From positions 62,001 to 126,000 of the forward strand of contig JBBFLE010000004.1 of assembly GCA_037481695.1 (NCBI GenBank): a stretch of 64,000 bases of DNA. The letters are read 5' to 3'. The notes below the pieces were generated by a model. The model did not search any database. It saw nothing but the letters and a program-made list of their open reading frames with translations, and was not told the DNA's origin. The position numbers and the translations under genes are program-made. The DNA is from a bacterium. GTDB taxonomy: Bacteria > Desulfobacterota > Desulfocorpusculales > Desulfocorpusculum. Shown piece after piece: positions 26,131-35,008 of this stretch (position 1 is its first letter; each line of letters starts with the position of its first letter).

Positions 26131-27270
26131 ATGGCTTTTCAGCTCACCAACGAGCAGCACATGATCCAGCTCATGGTGCGAGACTTCGCCCGCAAAGAGA
26201 TCGAGCCTGTTGCAGGACGTCTTGACCGCGAAGGTGCGTTTCCCTGGGAAATACTGCGCAAGATGGCTCAATTGGGTTTGATGGGCATGATGGTGCCTGA
26301 GGAATATGGGGGATCCAATGTGGGTGCAGTGAGTTACAGTCTGGCCATGCAGGAGATAGCTTACTCCTGCCCCTCAACAGCAGTGACCATGGCCGTGTGC
26401 AACCTGGCCTGCGAGCCTCTGGTGGCCTTTGGCACCGAGGAGCAGAAAGAGAGATACCTGCTTCCCCTGGCAAGAGGGGAAAAACTAGGGGCTTTTGCGG
26501 TCACGGAGCCCCAGGCTGGATCCGACGCAGCAGGCATCCGAATGCAAGCCATCTTGAGGCAAGGGTGCTATTATCTAAGCGGAACCAAGATGTTTATCAC
26601 CAATGGCAGCTATGCCGGAGTGCTGGTGGTTCTTGCCAGGACAAGCGAGGAAGGTCACAGGGGTATAAGCAGTTTTCTGGTGGAGCCAGGCTTCCCAGGA
26701 TTTTCCGTGGGAACTGTAGAGGACAAGATGGGGCTCAGGGCCAGCAACACCGCTGAATTGGTTCTGGAGGAGTGCCAGGTGCCAAGATCCAATCTGTTGG
26801 GACAGGAGGGAGACGGCTTTCGCATGGCAATGGCAGCCCTTGACAGCGGGCGCATAGGGATAGCCTCGCAGTCCGTAGGTATGGCTAGGGCCTGCTTTGA
26901 TGAGGCTGTCAGATACAGCAAGGAGAGGAAACAATTCGGGAAGTATATCTCCACGTACCAGGCCATCCAGTGGATGATAGCCGATATGGCCACCGAAATA
27001 GAGGCAGCCACTTTGCTGACACTCCATGCTGCGGCGCAAAGAGACCGGGGGGAGCCATTCACCATGATGGCCTCCATGGCCAAGCTCTATGCATCTGAAA
27101 TGGTCAACAGGACAGCTTTCAAGGCAACTCAAATATTCGGTGGTTACGGCTTCATGAAAGACCATAAAGTGGAGAGAATATACCGGGATGCCAGGGTCAC
27201 CACCGTCTATGAGGGCACCTCAGAGGTGCAAAGGATGGTCATAGCCAGACAGGTTCTGAAGGGTTCATGA
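26131..27270 (+). CDS. Acyl-CoA dehydrogenase
   Basis: This 379-residue flavoprotein of the acyl-CoA dehydrogenase family shows MAFQLTNEQHMIQLMVRDF at the N-terminus, FAVTEPQAGSDAAG (FAD/substrate), KMFITNGSYAGVLVVLART, and the C-terminal IFGGYGFMKDHKVERIYRD, followed by VYEGTSEVQRMVIARQVL. The catalytic base (Glu of YEGTSE) is in the position used by short/medium-chain enzymes. It passes electrons to ETF, whose genes are at 5.5-7.4 kb. GGGGGAGG lies just upstream of the ATG. Its stop overlaps the start of an ECF sigma gene (ATGA), an unusual pairing. Confidence 0.95.
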   Translation: MAFQLTNEQHMIQLMVRDFARKEIEPVAGRLDREGAFPWEILRKMAQLGLMGMMVPEEYGGSNVGAVSYSLAMQEIAYSCPSTAVTMAVCNLACEPLVAFGTEEQKERYLLPLARGEKLGAFAVTEPQAGSDAAGIRMQAILRQGCYYLSGTKMFITNGSYAGVLVVLARTSEEGHRGISSFLVEPGFPGFSVGTVEDKMGLRASNTAELVLEECQVPRSNLLGQEGDGFRMAMAALDSGRIGIASQSVGMARACFDEAVRYSKERKQFGKYISTYQAIQWMIADMATEIEAATLLTLHAAAQRDRGEPFTMMASMAKLYASEMVNRTAFKATQIFGGYGFMKDHKVERIYRDARVTTVYEGTSEVQRMVIARQVLKGS

Positions 27271-27968
27271 ATAGCCGGGGAAAAAAAAGTGGAGCCGCTT
27301 TGGAAACTCTTTCGCCTATCCATTGTCTAACTAAGAAAGAGGAAACCACGGGGCATGATGAGGCCCCTTGGACTCCGGAGCAATGGGAGAGAAGATGGAT
27401 CGAATCCGCGCAGAGGGGAGACAGCGAATCCTTCGAGCGGATCGTCATCGCCTACCAACAGAGGGTCTTCAACCTGGCCTTCCGTCTGCTGGGAGACAGG
27501 GAGGAGGCGGAAGACCTGACCCAAGAGGTGTTCCTCAATGTTTACAAGCATCTTTCCAGCTTTCGTGGAGAGTCCCAGTTCTCCACCTGGATCTATCAGG
27601 TCACCCTCAATCACTGCCGCAACAGATTCAAGTACCTGAAAAGGCGTTTTCATCAAAGCACAGAATCTCTGGACGACCCTTTGCAGAGTGGAGAAGGAGA
27701 CCTGGAGCGGGAGCTGCCCGACGAGGCGGATCTGCCCGAAGAGTCCCTTCATCGAAGACAAGTCCAGAAGCTCGTTCAGATTGCAGTTCAGAGGCTTCGG
27801 CCAGATTACAAGGAGATCATAGTTCTCAGAGACATCCAGGAGCTCTCCTACCAGGAGATTTCGGAGGTGCTGGGCCTGCCGGAGGGAACCATAAAGTCCC
27901 GGCTTCATCGCGCCCGATGGGAGCTCAAAGAGCTTCTAGCAGGGTTTGGCATTCATAGGAGCGGATGA
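27267..27968 (+). CDS. ECF RNA polymerase sigma factor (RpoE-like)
   Basis: This 233-residue ECF sigma factor has region 2 at about residues 55-120 (VIAYQQRVFNLAFRLLGD, REEAEDLTQEVFLNVYKHL, FSTWIYQVTLNHCRNRFK) and region 4 at about 165-225 (LRPDYKEIIVLRDIQELSYQ, then LGLPEGTIKSRLHRARWEL). The first 45 residues are a non-conserved extension. Its ATG overlaps the acyl-CoA dehydrogenase stop, and an anti-sigma gene overlaps its own end, so the three are co-translated. A role in envelope stress is usual for such pairs, but the partner dehydrogenase suggests a metabolic signal. Confidence 0.93.
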   Translation: MNSRGKKSGAALETLSPIHCLTKKEETTGHDEAPWTPEQWERRWIESAQRGDSESFERIVIAYQQRVFNLAFRLLGDREEAEDLTQEVFLNVYKHLSSFRGESQFSTWIYQVTLNHCRNRFKYLKRRFHQSTESLDDPLQSGEGDLERELPDEADLPEESLHRRQVQKLVQIAVQRLRPDYKEIIVLRDIQELSYQEISEVLGLPEGTIKSRLHRARWELKELLAGFGIHRSG

Positions 27969-28834
27969 TGGAACCTAAAGCAGGAAGAAGTGCTTGTCAG
28001 GAGGTCCGAGAAAAATTCCTGGACCTGCTGGATGAAAACCTGACAGGAGAGGGTCGTAAGGAAGTAGAGAGACACCTTCAGGCATGTAGAGATTGTGCCT
28101 GGCACTGGGAATCTTATTGCTCCACGGTGCAGGCCTTGAACTCTTTGGAAACATTGGATGTTCCAGAACGTGTTTTTGAGTCCATAAGGGCTAGAATACA
28201 AAAGGGCTCGACCCTAAGGAGGGTCTTGGGTTGGCTCAGAGTTCATCCTTGGCGGGTGCCAGTGCCGGTGATGGCCACCCTGGGGGTGGTGTTACTATTG
28301 GGGGGCCTCGGCCAATGGCGGCCTTGGGACAACAGGCCTCAGCAATATTCCCCCACTGCCTCTTTGAAGGAGCCTGGGGTGGAATTGCAGGCTCATCAGA
28401 TTCAGCCCGTTGGCTCCTCTTATCTCCAGGAGAACTTCCTGAGCCCTGTGAGGGCCCTGGATCTGGATTCAGACTGGCCCCTTGCGGGAAAGGTCATGAT
28501 ACAAGACGAAATGGTCTTGGATCTTACAGGATCCGAAGAGGTGTTCCAGCGGATCGAGTCCATTCTCAGGGAGTCCAGAGGTAAGATGTTCCTGATGGGA
28601 GTAAGACACAGGGACTCAGGCCAGGTCATAAGGAGCAGGATCCTCTTGGAGATCCCTATGGAGAGCTACTCCAGGGTCATTCAGCAGATCGAATCCCTGG
28701 CGCCTGTTCAAAGGGTTTTCTTGGAGAGGGAAGCCTTGCCTTTGAGACCAGACCGCTTGAGAATAAGCATCGTGGCCAAAGACATGGGTACCCCACCAGA
28801 GGCATCCTCCATTCAAACTGTTGGTTCTCGCTGA
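27965..28834 (+). CDS. Zinc-finger anti-sigma factor, single-pass membrane protein
   Basis: This 289-residue anti-sigma factor has an N-terminal ZAS-like domain with HxxxCxxC (HLQACRDC) in residues about 5-45, one membrane segment (about 95-115, VPVPVMATLGVVLLLGGLG), and a periplasmic C-terminal half of unknown fold ending in DMGTPPEAS. It probably sequesters the sigma factor encoded just upstream, with a 4-base overlap, and releases it on an envelope signal. A rho-independent terminator follows. Confidence 0.88.
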   Translation: MMEPKAGRSACQEVREKFLDLLDENLTGEGRKEVERHLQACRDCAWHWESYCSTVQALNSLETLDVPERVFESIRARIQKGSTLRRVLGWLRVHPWRVPVPVMATLGVVLLLGGLGQWRPWDNRPQQYSPTASLKEPGVELQAHQIQPVGSSYLQENFLSPVRALDLDSDWPLAGKVMIQDEMVLDLTGSEEVFQRIESILRESRGKMFLMGVRHRDSGQVIRSRILLEIPMESYSRVIQQIESLAPVQRVFLEREALPLRPDRLRISIVAKDMGTPPEASSIQTVGSR

Positions 28835-28859
28835 AGAGTATTGTCCGTGCACCCCCCAA

Positions 28860-28886
28860 AAAGCCGCCTTCCAGGCGGTTTTTTTT
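28860..28886 (+). terminator. Intrinsic terminator of the ACAD-sigma-anti-sigma operon
   Basis: Stem CCGCC / GGCGG (28864-28868 with 28874-28878), a 5-base loop and eight T residues (28879-28886). It lies 30 bases after the anti-sigma stop. Confidence 0.85.
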
Positions 28887-29203
28887 GATGGCCTGACCCG
28901 CCCAAGTGCTGAATCTGCCGCAGGTTTCATAAGGAACTTTTGTGTGCAAAGCCCTTGTGGTTGCAAAAAGATTCTTGAAGCAGAGAGCTGAATCACTGGA
29001 ATCAGCGTGTTGAATTCCCTTTTCCTACAGAGGAATTCATTTCTCATGGCTGGATCCTTGAACCATAGCCGATTCCTTTGGAGGCTTGGGCTTCATACCA
29101 AGGCCTCTGTTTGGTATTTTGGGGAATCCAACCCTTTGCAAATCCAAGTGCAAGGCCCAGGTGTTTTTTTCATATAGATCGTTATATTCTAAAAGCTGTG
29201 GAA
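28887..29203. other. Gap after the terminator
   Basis: No gene is supported here. Part of the segment is AT-rich (29160-29195), which could carry a promoter for the downstream acyltransferase-glycosyltransferase genes, but I cannot place its elements. Confidence 0.3.
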
Positions 29204-29371
29204 ATGAACCAAGCTCATACGCTTCCACTAAGGGATGCGGCCTGGACGCCTGGGGAGTTTTTAGCCCAGGGCTTAGAGATTCTCTTGGGAGGCACTGGCC
29301 TTAAGCCCATTGGGGAGATCAGGCAAGAGCTTGTCTTGAGCCCGTTGACGTCTTTGGAAGCCATATGTTAG
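29204..29371 (+). CDS. Doubtful small open frame
   Basis: An ATG at 29204 opens 55 codons with a plausible hydrophobic/charged mix (FLAQGLEILLGGTGLKPIGE). The ribosome site is weak (GTGGAA), and I recognise no family. It may be a gene remnant or chance. The frame extends upstream to 29078 with a less protein-like sequence. Confidence 0.2.
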   Translation: MNQAHTLPLRDAAWTPGEFLAQGLEILLGGTGLKPIGEIRQELVLSPLTSLEAIC

Positions 29372-29411
29372 CGTCCAGCAGTATGGATTTCATGAGAAGG
29401 AGAGAATCCCA

Positions 29412-30428
29412 TTGCATATAGAGGTAAGAGACGACATCTCTTCCATGGAAAGTGTGCAGGAGTCTTGGCTTGAACTTTGGAATCATGCTTCCAATCCCGA
29501 GGTTTTTCTTCATCCCCTGTGGACTCTTGCCTGGTGGAAGCATTACGGCCAAGGAAGGGAAGCCTGTTTGTTGCTGGTCTGGGATGAGCACAACACCCTG
29601 GCAGGGCTGGCGCCCCTTTGCCGTTGCCAGCGGAACCCAGAGGTTGTGGAATGGATAGGCAGCACTGATCTGTCGGACAGCATGGATTTCTTGATCCGCA
29701 AAGGATTGGAGCATAAGGTGATGGCAGCTTTGGAAAAAGGGCTTAGAAAGCTCCTTACCAACGGGTCACACCTGGATCTTCACTGCGTTGCTGACGGATC
29801 TCCGACTCTAGAAGAGCTCAACGAGATGTTGAGCCAAGGGTGGGATGTGCGCATAGACCTGGAAGAGTATTCCCCCCGTGTGGAGCTGCCCCATAGCTGG
29901 GAAGAATTCTTGCAGCGCCTAAGCTCCCATCACCGCCATGAAATCAGGCGTAAAATAAGAAAGGCCGAAAAGGATCTTCAGGCCACTTTGGCCGTGGTGG
30001 ATCCCTCAGAGGGGTGGGAAAGGGCCATGGAGCATTTCTTCAGGCTTCATCGCCTCAGTCAACCTCAAAAAGCTGCCTTCATGGATGAGAAAAGGGAGTC
30101 CTTCTTCTTGGATGTGGCAGGAAGCTTGGCCAGGCACAAGATGGTCAAGTTGGCAGAACTTCGCTCTCTGGAAGGCCCCATTGCCTCAAGCATATCATTT
30201 GTACAGGGCCGCACCTGGGCCCTCTATAACTCGGGCTTTGATCCTCGTTATAGGCAGTACAGCCCAGGTATAGTTCTTGTGGCTCAAACCATAAAGGAGG
30301 CTATCTCGGAAGAACTCGAGGTCTATGATTTCTTGAGGGGCCGCGAAATATATAAGTATGATTTTGGGGCCGTAGATCGTCTGATTTACCGTCTTAGACT
30401 GAAACCACGCCCAGAGGATCACTCTTGA
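29412..30428 (+). CDS. GNAT-like acyltransferase (BioF2/CelD-type)
   Basis: This 338-residue protein matches the Acetyltransf_6/CelD-like group of GNAT proteins. The first half carries FLHPLWTLAWWKHYG and LAGLAPLC, and the second half SSHHRHEIRRKIRKAEKDL, then LRSLEGPIASSISFVQGRT and the acyl-CoA-type region SPGIVLVAQTIKEAISEEL, ending YDFLRGREIYKYDF. Such proteins occur in exopolysaccharide and lipid-linked sugar loci. TTG start with GAAGGAG upstream. A glycosyltransferase gene overlaps its stop by one base, so a surface-glycan role is inferred. Confidence 0.82.
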   Translation: MHIEVRDDISSMESVQESWLELWNHASNPEVFLHPLWTLAWWKHYGQGREACLLLVWDEHNTLAGLAPLCRCQRNPEVVEWIGSTDLSDSMDFLIRKGLEHKVMAALEKGLRKLLTNGSHLDLHCVADGSPTLEELNEMLSQGWDVRIDLEEYSPRVELPHSWEEFLQRLSSHHRHEIRRKIRKAEKDLQATLAVVDPSEGWERAMEHFFRLHRLSQPQKAAFMDEKRESFFLDVAGSLARHKMVKLAELRSLEGPIASSISFVQGRTWALYNSGFDPRYRQYSPGIVLVAQTIKEAISEELEVYDFLRGREIYKYDFGAVDRLIYRLRLKPRPEDHS

Positions 30429-31717
30429 TGCGCTTGGCTGTACTTAGTTTCCACACCTGTCCTCTGGCTGCCCTGGGTGGCAAGGAAACCGGAGGCATGA
30501 ATGTTTATTTGAGGGAAGCATGTTCCCGACTGGCCCACTTGGGGGTACAGGTGGATGTTTTCACCAGAAGCCAGGACCCCTTGGTTCCAAGGAAGGTGGA
30601 GCTGGCCCCAGGGGTGAACGTGCACCATGTGCCAGCCGGACCCCAAACCCCCTGCCCCAAGTACAGGCTGGTGGATTATGTGGAGGAATTCGTAAAGGGC
30701 ATTCATGAGCTGGCTTGCGAGCCCTATGACCTCATCTACTCCCACTACTGGCTGTCGGGCATGGCCGGTCTTAGCTTGAGGGCCCACTGGGGGATTCCCA
30801 TGGTACACATGTTCCATACCATGGGCTGGATAAAAAACATGGTGGCCCGAAGCCGAAGTGAGCAGGAGCAAGAAATAAGGCTTTTCTGGGAAGAAGAGGT
30901 GGCCAGGCAGGCAGACGCCCTTGTGGCGCCTCATCCTCTGGAGAGGGCTCAACTGGTTTGGCACTACAAGGCCTGCCCGGCCAGAATAAGGGTGATCCCC
31001 TGCGGAGTTGACACCTCGGTGTTCAAGCCCATGAACCGGTGGCAATCTCAAAGGGCACTCGGGCTGGACAATAGGCCCTGGCTCATCTTTGTGGGCCGTC
31101 TGGATCCCATCAAGGGATTGGACACCCTTCTCAAGGCCATGGCCTTGCTCAAGGAGAAGAAGAGCTCTTCAAAGCCCCTGCCCTCTTTGATGGTAGTGGG
31201 AGGACCTCCATGGGAAAACCCCCTCAAGCCCCCGAGAGAGATCTCTGAGATATACCAGGAGGTCCGCTCTTTGGATATCCAGGATCTGGTTCACTTGGCA
31301 GGTCCCCAACCCCAATACCGTCTTCCCATGTATTACAACGCCTCCACAGCCTGCGTGCTTCCCAGCAGATACGAATCCTTCGGACTGGCAGCTTTGGAAG
31401 CCATGGCCTGCGGGGTTCCAGTAGTGGCCTCCAGGGTGGGGGGACTCAGTTACACTGTCTTGGACGGGCGCACAGGAGTACTGGTCCCTGAGGGGGACCC
31501 CCGAATCCTGGCCCATACCATCCAAGAGCTTCTGGAATCCCCCATGTGGAGGGCCCATCTGGGAGCCGAAGCGGCCAGACGGGCCCGATGCTTTTCCTGG
31601 AGCATGGTGGTAAGGGAACTAATTGCCTTCTTCAGAGAAGTGGTTCAACAGGCGAAGGGCCTGCCTCAAGTTGTGGGTGATTCCAACACCCTGTCCATAT
31701 CTCCAAGCAGCTCTTGA
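30428..31717 (+). CDS. Glycosyltransferase family 4 (sucrose-phosphate-synthase/MshA-like)
   Basis: This 429-residue retaining glycosyltransferase has a GT-B fold. The N-terminal domain has LGGKETGGMNVYLREACSRL (the GG loop that binds nucleotide sugar) and YDLIYSHYWLSGMAGL. The C-terminal domain has IPCGVDTSVFKP, FVGRLDPIKGLDTLL and the donor-site ESFGLAALEAMACGVPVVAS with the E-x7-E motif. Donor and acceptor are unknown; relatives use UDP- or GDP-sugars. The ATG shares one base with the preceding stop (TGATG). The dGTPase-like gene begins just after its end. Confidence 0.92.
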   Translation: MRLAVLSFHTCPLAALGGKETGGMNVYLREACSRLAHLGVQVDVFTRSQDPLVPRKVELAPGVNVHHVPAGPQTPCPKYRLVDYVEEFVKGIHELACEPYDLIYSHYWLSGMAGLSLRAHWGIPMVHMFHTMGWIKNMVARSRSEQEQEIRLFWEEEVARQADALVAPHPLERAQLVWHYKACPARIRVIPCGVDTSVFKPMNRWQSQRALGLDNRPWLIFVGRLDPIKGLDTLLKAMALLKEKKSSSKPLPSLMVVGGPPWENPLKPPREISEIYQEVRSLDIQDLVHLAGPQPQYRLPMYYNASTACVLPSRYESFGLAALEAMACGVPVVASRVGGLSYTVLDGRTGVLVPEGDPRILAHTIQELLESPMWRAHLGAEAARRARCFSWSMVVRELIAFFREVVQQAKGLPQVVGDSNTLSISPSSS

Positions 31718-31736
31718 GGGGGAGGGAAAAGCAGTC

Positions 31737-32876
31737 TTGAAAGGCGAAAGACAGGATCTGGCTCCCTATGCAGCCCGCAGCCTGCTGTCCAGAGGCAGGA
31801 AATATCCCGAGGAGCTCAAGGACGACAGAGCCCACTTCGAGAGGGACCGGGATCGGGTCATTCACTGCGCGGCCTTCAGAAGATTGGAATACAAGACCCA
31901 GGTGTTCGTAAATCATGAGGGAGATTATTACAGAACCCGCCTGACCCACACCCTGGAAGTGGCCCAGATTTCCAAAGGCATTGCGCGTCGTTTGGGTCTG
32001 AACGAGGATCTGGCCGAGTCCATTGCCCTTGCCCACGATCTGGGACATACCCCCTTTGGTCATACAGGGGAGGAGACCCTGGACAGGCTCATGGAGGATT
32101 GTGGAGGATTCGAACACAACTTGCAGAGCCTGCGCATAGTGGAGGAGCTGGAAGAACGCTATCCACTGTTCCCAGGCCTCAACTTGACCTGGGAAACCAG
32201 GGAAGGGCTGGTCAAGCGCTCCATGGAGGCCAAGAGCAGAGCCAGGGGAATCCCCCAGGAGTTCCTACCCGAGGAAGCTCCTACCCTGGAAGCTCAAATC
32301 ATCGAACTGGCCGACGAGATAGCTTACAACAATCATGACATAGACGACGGCCTGGAAGCCGGGTACCTGGATGAAGAGGAACTCTTGCAGGAAGTGGATC
32401 TCTGGGAGGAATTGACCAGCAGGGTTAGAAGCAAGTATCCATCAATTTCCGGAAAACAGTTGAAGTATCAAACCATCAGCCATCTCATCGGATTTCTCAT
32501 CGAGGATCTGGTGGAATCCACCAGTATAAGGCTGAAGGAGCAGGGAATAGAGACCCTGGAGGACGTGAGAAAGGCTGGGAATCTCATAGGATTCTCCCCG
32601 TCCATAAGGGCCAGGAACAATTCCTTGAAGCTCTTTTTACAGGAAAGGCTTTACAGGCACTACAAGATGGAACGGATGCGCCTCAAGGCAAGAAGGGTGA
32701 TCCAGGGGCTTTTTGAAGCTTACCTGAGCCATCCGACCCTTCTGCCCATCCGCCACCAGCACAAGGCCGATTCAGAACCCCTCAAGAGGGTGATATGCGA
32801 TTACATAGCCGGCATGACCGATCGTTTCGCCATAGAGGAGTACAGGCGCCTGTTTGATCCAGAAGAAAAAGTCTAA
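31737..32876 (+). CDS. dGTPase-like deoxynucleoside-triphosphate triphosphohydrolase
   Basis: This 379-residue HD-domain hydrolase of the Dgt family has RDRVIHCAAFRRLEYKTQVF, then metal-binding His in RTRLTHTLEVAQI, AHDLGHTPFGHTGEETL with the HD pair, and ELADEIAYNNHDIDD. These are the signatures of bacterial type dGTPase homologs, which cut dNTPs to deoxynucleosides and triphosphate. TTG at 31737 with GGGGGAGGG upstream starts just before the conserved region; the frame reaches back to 31623 inside the glycosyltransferase gene. It forms an operon-like row with that gene. Confidence 0.92.
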   Translation: MKGERQDLAPYAARSLLSRGRKYPEELKDDRAHFERDRDRVIHCAAFRRLEYKTQVFVNHEGDYYRTRLTHTLEVAQISKGIARRLGLNEDLAESIALAHDLGHTPFGHTGEETLDRLMEDCGGFEHNLQSLRIVEELEERYPLFPGLNLTWETREGLVKRSMEAKSRARGIPQEFLPEEAPTLEAQIIELADEIAYNNHDIDDGLEAGYLDEEELLQEVDLWEELTSRVRSKYPSISGKQLKYQTISHLIGFLIEDLVESTSIRLKEQGIETLEDVRKAGNLIGFSPSIRARNNSLKLFLQERLYRHYKMERMRLKARRVIQGLFEAYLSHPTLLPIRHQHKADSEPLKRVICDYIAGMTDRFAIEEYRRLFDPEEKV

Positions 32877-33043
32877 GGTTTCACTTGACTGATAGCTGTG
32901 TAACCTAAAAAAATCAAATCTTTTTTTACTTGAGTCGATTACCCATCCAAGACTGCTGCCATCTTTGACTAATGCAGCAAAACTCCATCGGTTTTACATG
33001 AGTTCAGGCTTTTTGCGGGCTTGATGGTACGGTCTGGGCTTTG

Positions 33044-33060
33044 CTGGCACGCCAATTGCT
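33044..33060 (+). promoter_or_regulatory. Sigma-54 promoter
   Basis: CTGGCACG followed by CCAA and TTGCT: TGGCACG at 33045-33051 and TTGCT at 33056-33060. The invariant GG and GC are 10 bases apart, as required, and the match to the -24/-12 consensus is essentially complete. The first downstream start codon is 70 bases on. Transcription would need a bEBP and an upstream enhancer, which I could not identify. Confidence 0.85.
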
Positions 33061-33129
33061 CTTTCAAAGGATCACTCCCTGCCCGAGCTCAATTACGGGC
33101 GCTGGGGAGCCCCTCCCAAGGGGAAAAGC

Positions 33130-34221
33130 TTGCCGCCCATGGAGGCAAGGATTTCCTTGGACAGTGTCGCACATGTGACTGCAGGTGGCGGGACCGTGAC
33201 AGGCCCGGCCTCTTCTGCACCAAAGGCCCCCTGGGGCAGGGCTGAAAACCTGCCTTTTGAGGAGTTCTTGACAAAGGCCGAGACTTCCCAAACAGCTTTG
33301 GGAAATGCTTCTGATGGGGGGTTTAGGCCCTGGGGGGGAGCTCCATATGCAGCTCACGGGCTGGAGGTGTTGCATTGTTTTCCTCAAGGCCAGGCTCGCT
33401 CCTGGCAGGAACAGGTCAGGCTTTACAAGGAAGATCAGCTCCTGGCCCACCCAGGGGGAGACCTGGTGGACCTGCAAGCCGCAAACCCCCTTGAGTCCCC
33501 TCCTCCCCAGGAGAACTTCTTTCAGAGGATCGCTAAGGACCTCTCCGATGCCGCGGCCAATGTGCTCAATTTCTTCAAGGACCTTCTGGGTGGATCCACG
33601 TATAAGTACGTGGACGAAGATCAACAAATTCAGACAGCCAAGAGAAGAGGCCTGGGAGCCACGATCCTGGAATTTTTCAAGGATCTGGCAAGCGGCCTGA
33701 GTTTCGGATTTTTCAGACCGGACGGAGAGCCTGAACCTAAGAATTTCTTGGAACGATTGTCCTTTGCCTGGCAGAAGATCTTTGGGGAAGCCTTGGTGGA
33801 TGATCTGGTTATGGGCGTGCCTTCCTCGGCCATCCATATGCTGGATGATGCTGCCCTTGCCTTGTGGAACCTCCTGGAAGTTGTGCCAGAGGCCACCATA
33901 GGTACTCTTCCTGGGGGAAAGGAGCTTGTGACAACCATTTTCGACAACGGACAGGTGCTCATTGACTACATAACCGACTGCCTGCCTTCAGGGGAAGCCT
34001 GGATGAGGGTCCACGCCTTTGATCTCCAGGGAGGCGAGCTGATCCCACCGGTTCTCTACAATCTGAAACTCCCAGAGCATTACGGCAGAGACACCCGCTG
34101 GTCCACGGTGCGCAACACTCCATTTCGAAAAGCCATAGAGACTGTGGGAAGCCTGCTTGCGGATGTGGCCCTGGCAAGATTCACCACACATAGTCCCAAA
34201 ACGAGCAAGAGGAGACATTGA
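33130..34221 (+). CDS. Uncharacterised protein, first gene of the sigma-54 pair
   Basis: I do not recognise this 363-residue protein. It has no signal peptide and no clear membrane segment. The first 120 residues look disordered (Pro, Gly, Ala). The middle has a short internal repeat: NVLNFFKDLLGG at about 142-153 and TILEFFKDLASG about 35 residues on, followed by a third amphipathic stretch (NFLERLSFAWQKIFGEAL). The C-terminal part contains VVPEATIGTLPGGKELV and a basic tail. A TTG with AAGGGG at 6 bases is the likely start; ATG at 33139 is possible. It ends 2 bases before the LysM-RlpA gene. Export by a dedicated secretion or flagellar route is conceivable but unproved. Confidence 0.75.
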   Translation: MPPMEARISLDSVAHVTAGGGTVTGPASSAPKAPWGRAENLPFEEFLTKAETSQTALGNASDGGFRPWGGAPYAAHGLEVLHCFPQGQARSWQEQVRLYKEDQLLAHPGGDLVDLQAANPLESPPPQENFFQRIAKDLSDAAANVLNFFKDLLGGSTYKYVDEDQQIQTAKRRGLGATILEFFKDLASGLSFGFFRPDGEPEPKNFLERLSFAWQKIFGEALVDDLVMGVPSSAIHMLDDAALALWNLLEVVPEATIGTLPGGKELVTTIFDNGQVLIDYITDCLPSGEAWMRVHAFDLQGGELIPPVLYNLKLPEHYGRDTRWSTVRNTPFRKAIETVGSLLADVALARFTTHSPKTSKRRH

Positions 34222-34223
34222 GC

Positions 34224-34994
34224 ATGATTCCCTTGGCCTTGAGGAAAACCTTAGCCCCTTTTGCCCAAAGAGTCATGAATGGTCTGAGCTCCCAGTTCAA
34301 GAGATTTGCGAGACCGGTGAAGACCCAGACCCTGGCAGCCAAGGCCACTTCTCATCCAAGGGGTCTTGTCATGCGCCAGATGCCGGCATTCTCCGCCTTG
34401 TTGGAGCAAGCTCAGGCATCCAATGACAACAGGCCTCAAGGCGTGGCTCTGGCACAGCTGGCCCAAGGCCCTCCAGACTATCCAAAACCTCAAAGCTCTA
34501 CTTCTCAGCCTCTTCCAAGTGCTCAGGCCAGAAATGGGGCAAAATATATGTTCTACACAGTAAGACCCGGAGACACCCTCTGGTCGCTGGGAGTAAAGAG
34601 GTTCGCAGTGGACCCAGAGGTGCTGGCCAAAGAAAACGCCATAGAGAACCCAAGCAAGCTTCAAGCCGGTCAGCGCATCAGGGTGCCTCTAAAGGCCAGC
34701 TCACCGGAACAGACAGTGGTGGCCAGTTGGTATGGACATGAACACCACGGCAAGCCCATGGCCAATGGCGAGCCCTTTAATATGCACGCTGCCACCATTG
34801 CCCACAAGGAACTTCCCCTGGGCACCAAAGTGGAATTGAAGAATCCAGAGACCGGACAGAAGGTGTTGGCTGTGGTAACAGACAGGGGCCCTTACATAGA
34901 AGGGCGTGACGTGGATCTTTCATACGGCCTTGCCAGGAGATTGAACATGGTGGAAAAAGGGGTGGGAAAGCTTGTAATGAGAGTTTTGGCATAA
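34224..34994 (+). CDS. LysM and RlpA-like double-psi beta-barrel protein
   Basis: This 256-residue protein has a LysM domain (about residues 110-160: YTVRPGDTLWSLGVKRFAV, ending GQRIRVPL) and then an RlpA-like DPBB domain (about 168-256): VVASWYGHEHHGKPMANGE, AATIAHKELPLGTKVELKN, then VVTDRGPYIEGRDVDLSYG. The catalytic-type Asp and His of RlpA lytic transglycosylases can be seen (VTDRGPY and AHKELP). It lacks an obvious signal peptide: the N-terminus is basic and amphipathic (LRKTLAPFAQRVMNGLSSQF). AGAGGAG lies 9 bases before the ATG. It follows the uncharacterised gene and shares its sigma-54 promoter. Confidence 0.88.
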   Translation: MIPLALRKTLAPFAQRVMNGLSSQFKRFARPVKTQTLAAKATSHPRGLVMRQMPAFSALLEQAQASNDNRPQGVALAQLAQGPPDYPKPQSSTSQPLPSAQARNGAKYMFYTVRPGDTLWSLGVKRFAVDPEVLAKENAIENPSKLQAGQRIRVPLKASSPEQTVVASWYGHEHHGKPMANGEPFNMHAATIAHKELPLGTKVELKNPETGQKVLAVVTDRGPYIEGRDVDLSYGLARRLNMVEKGVGKLVMRVLA

Positions 34995-35008
34995 GAAACC
35001 TTTTCCCC

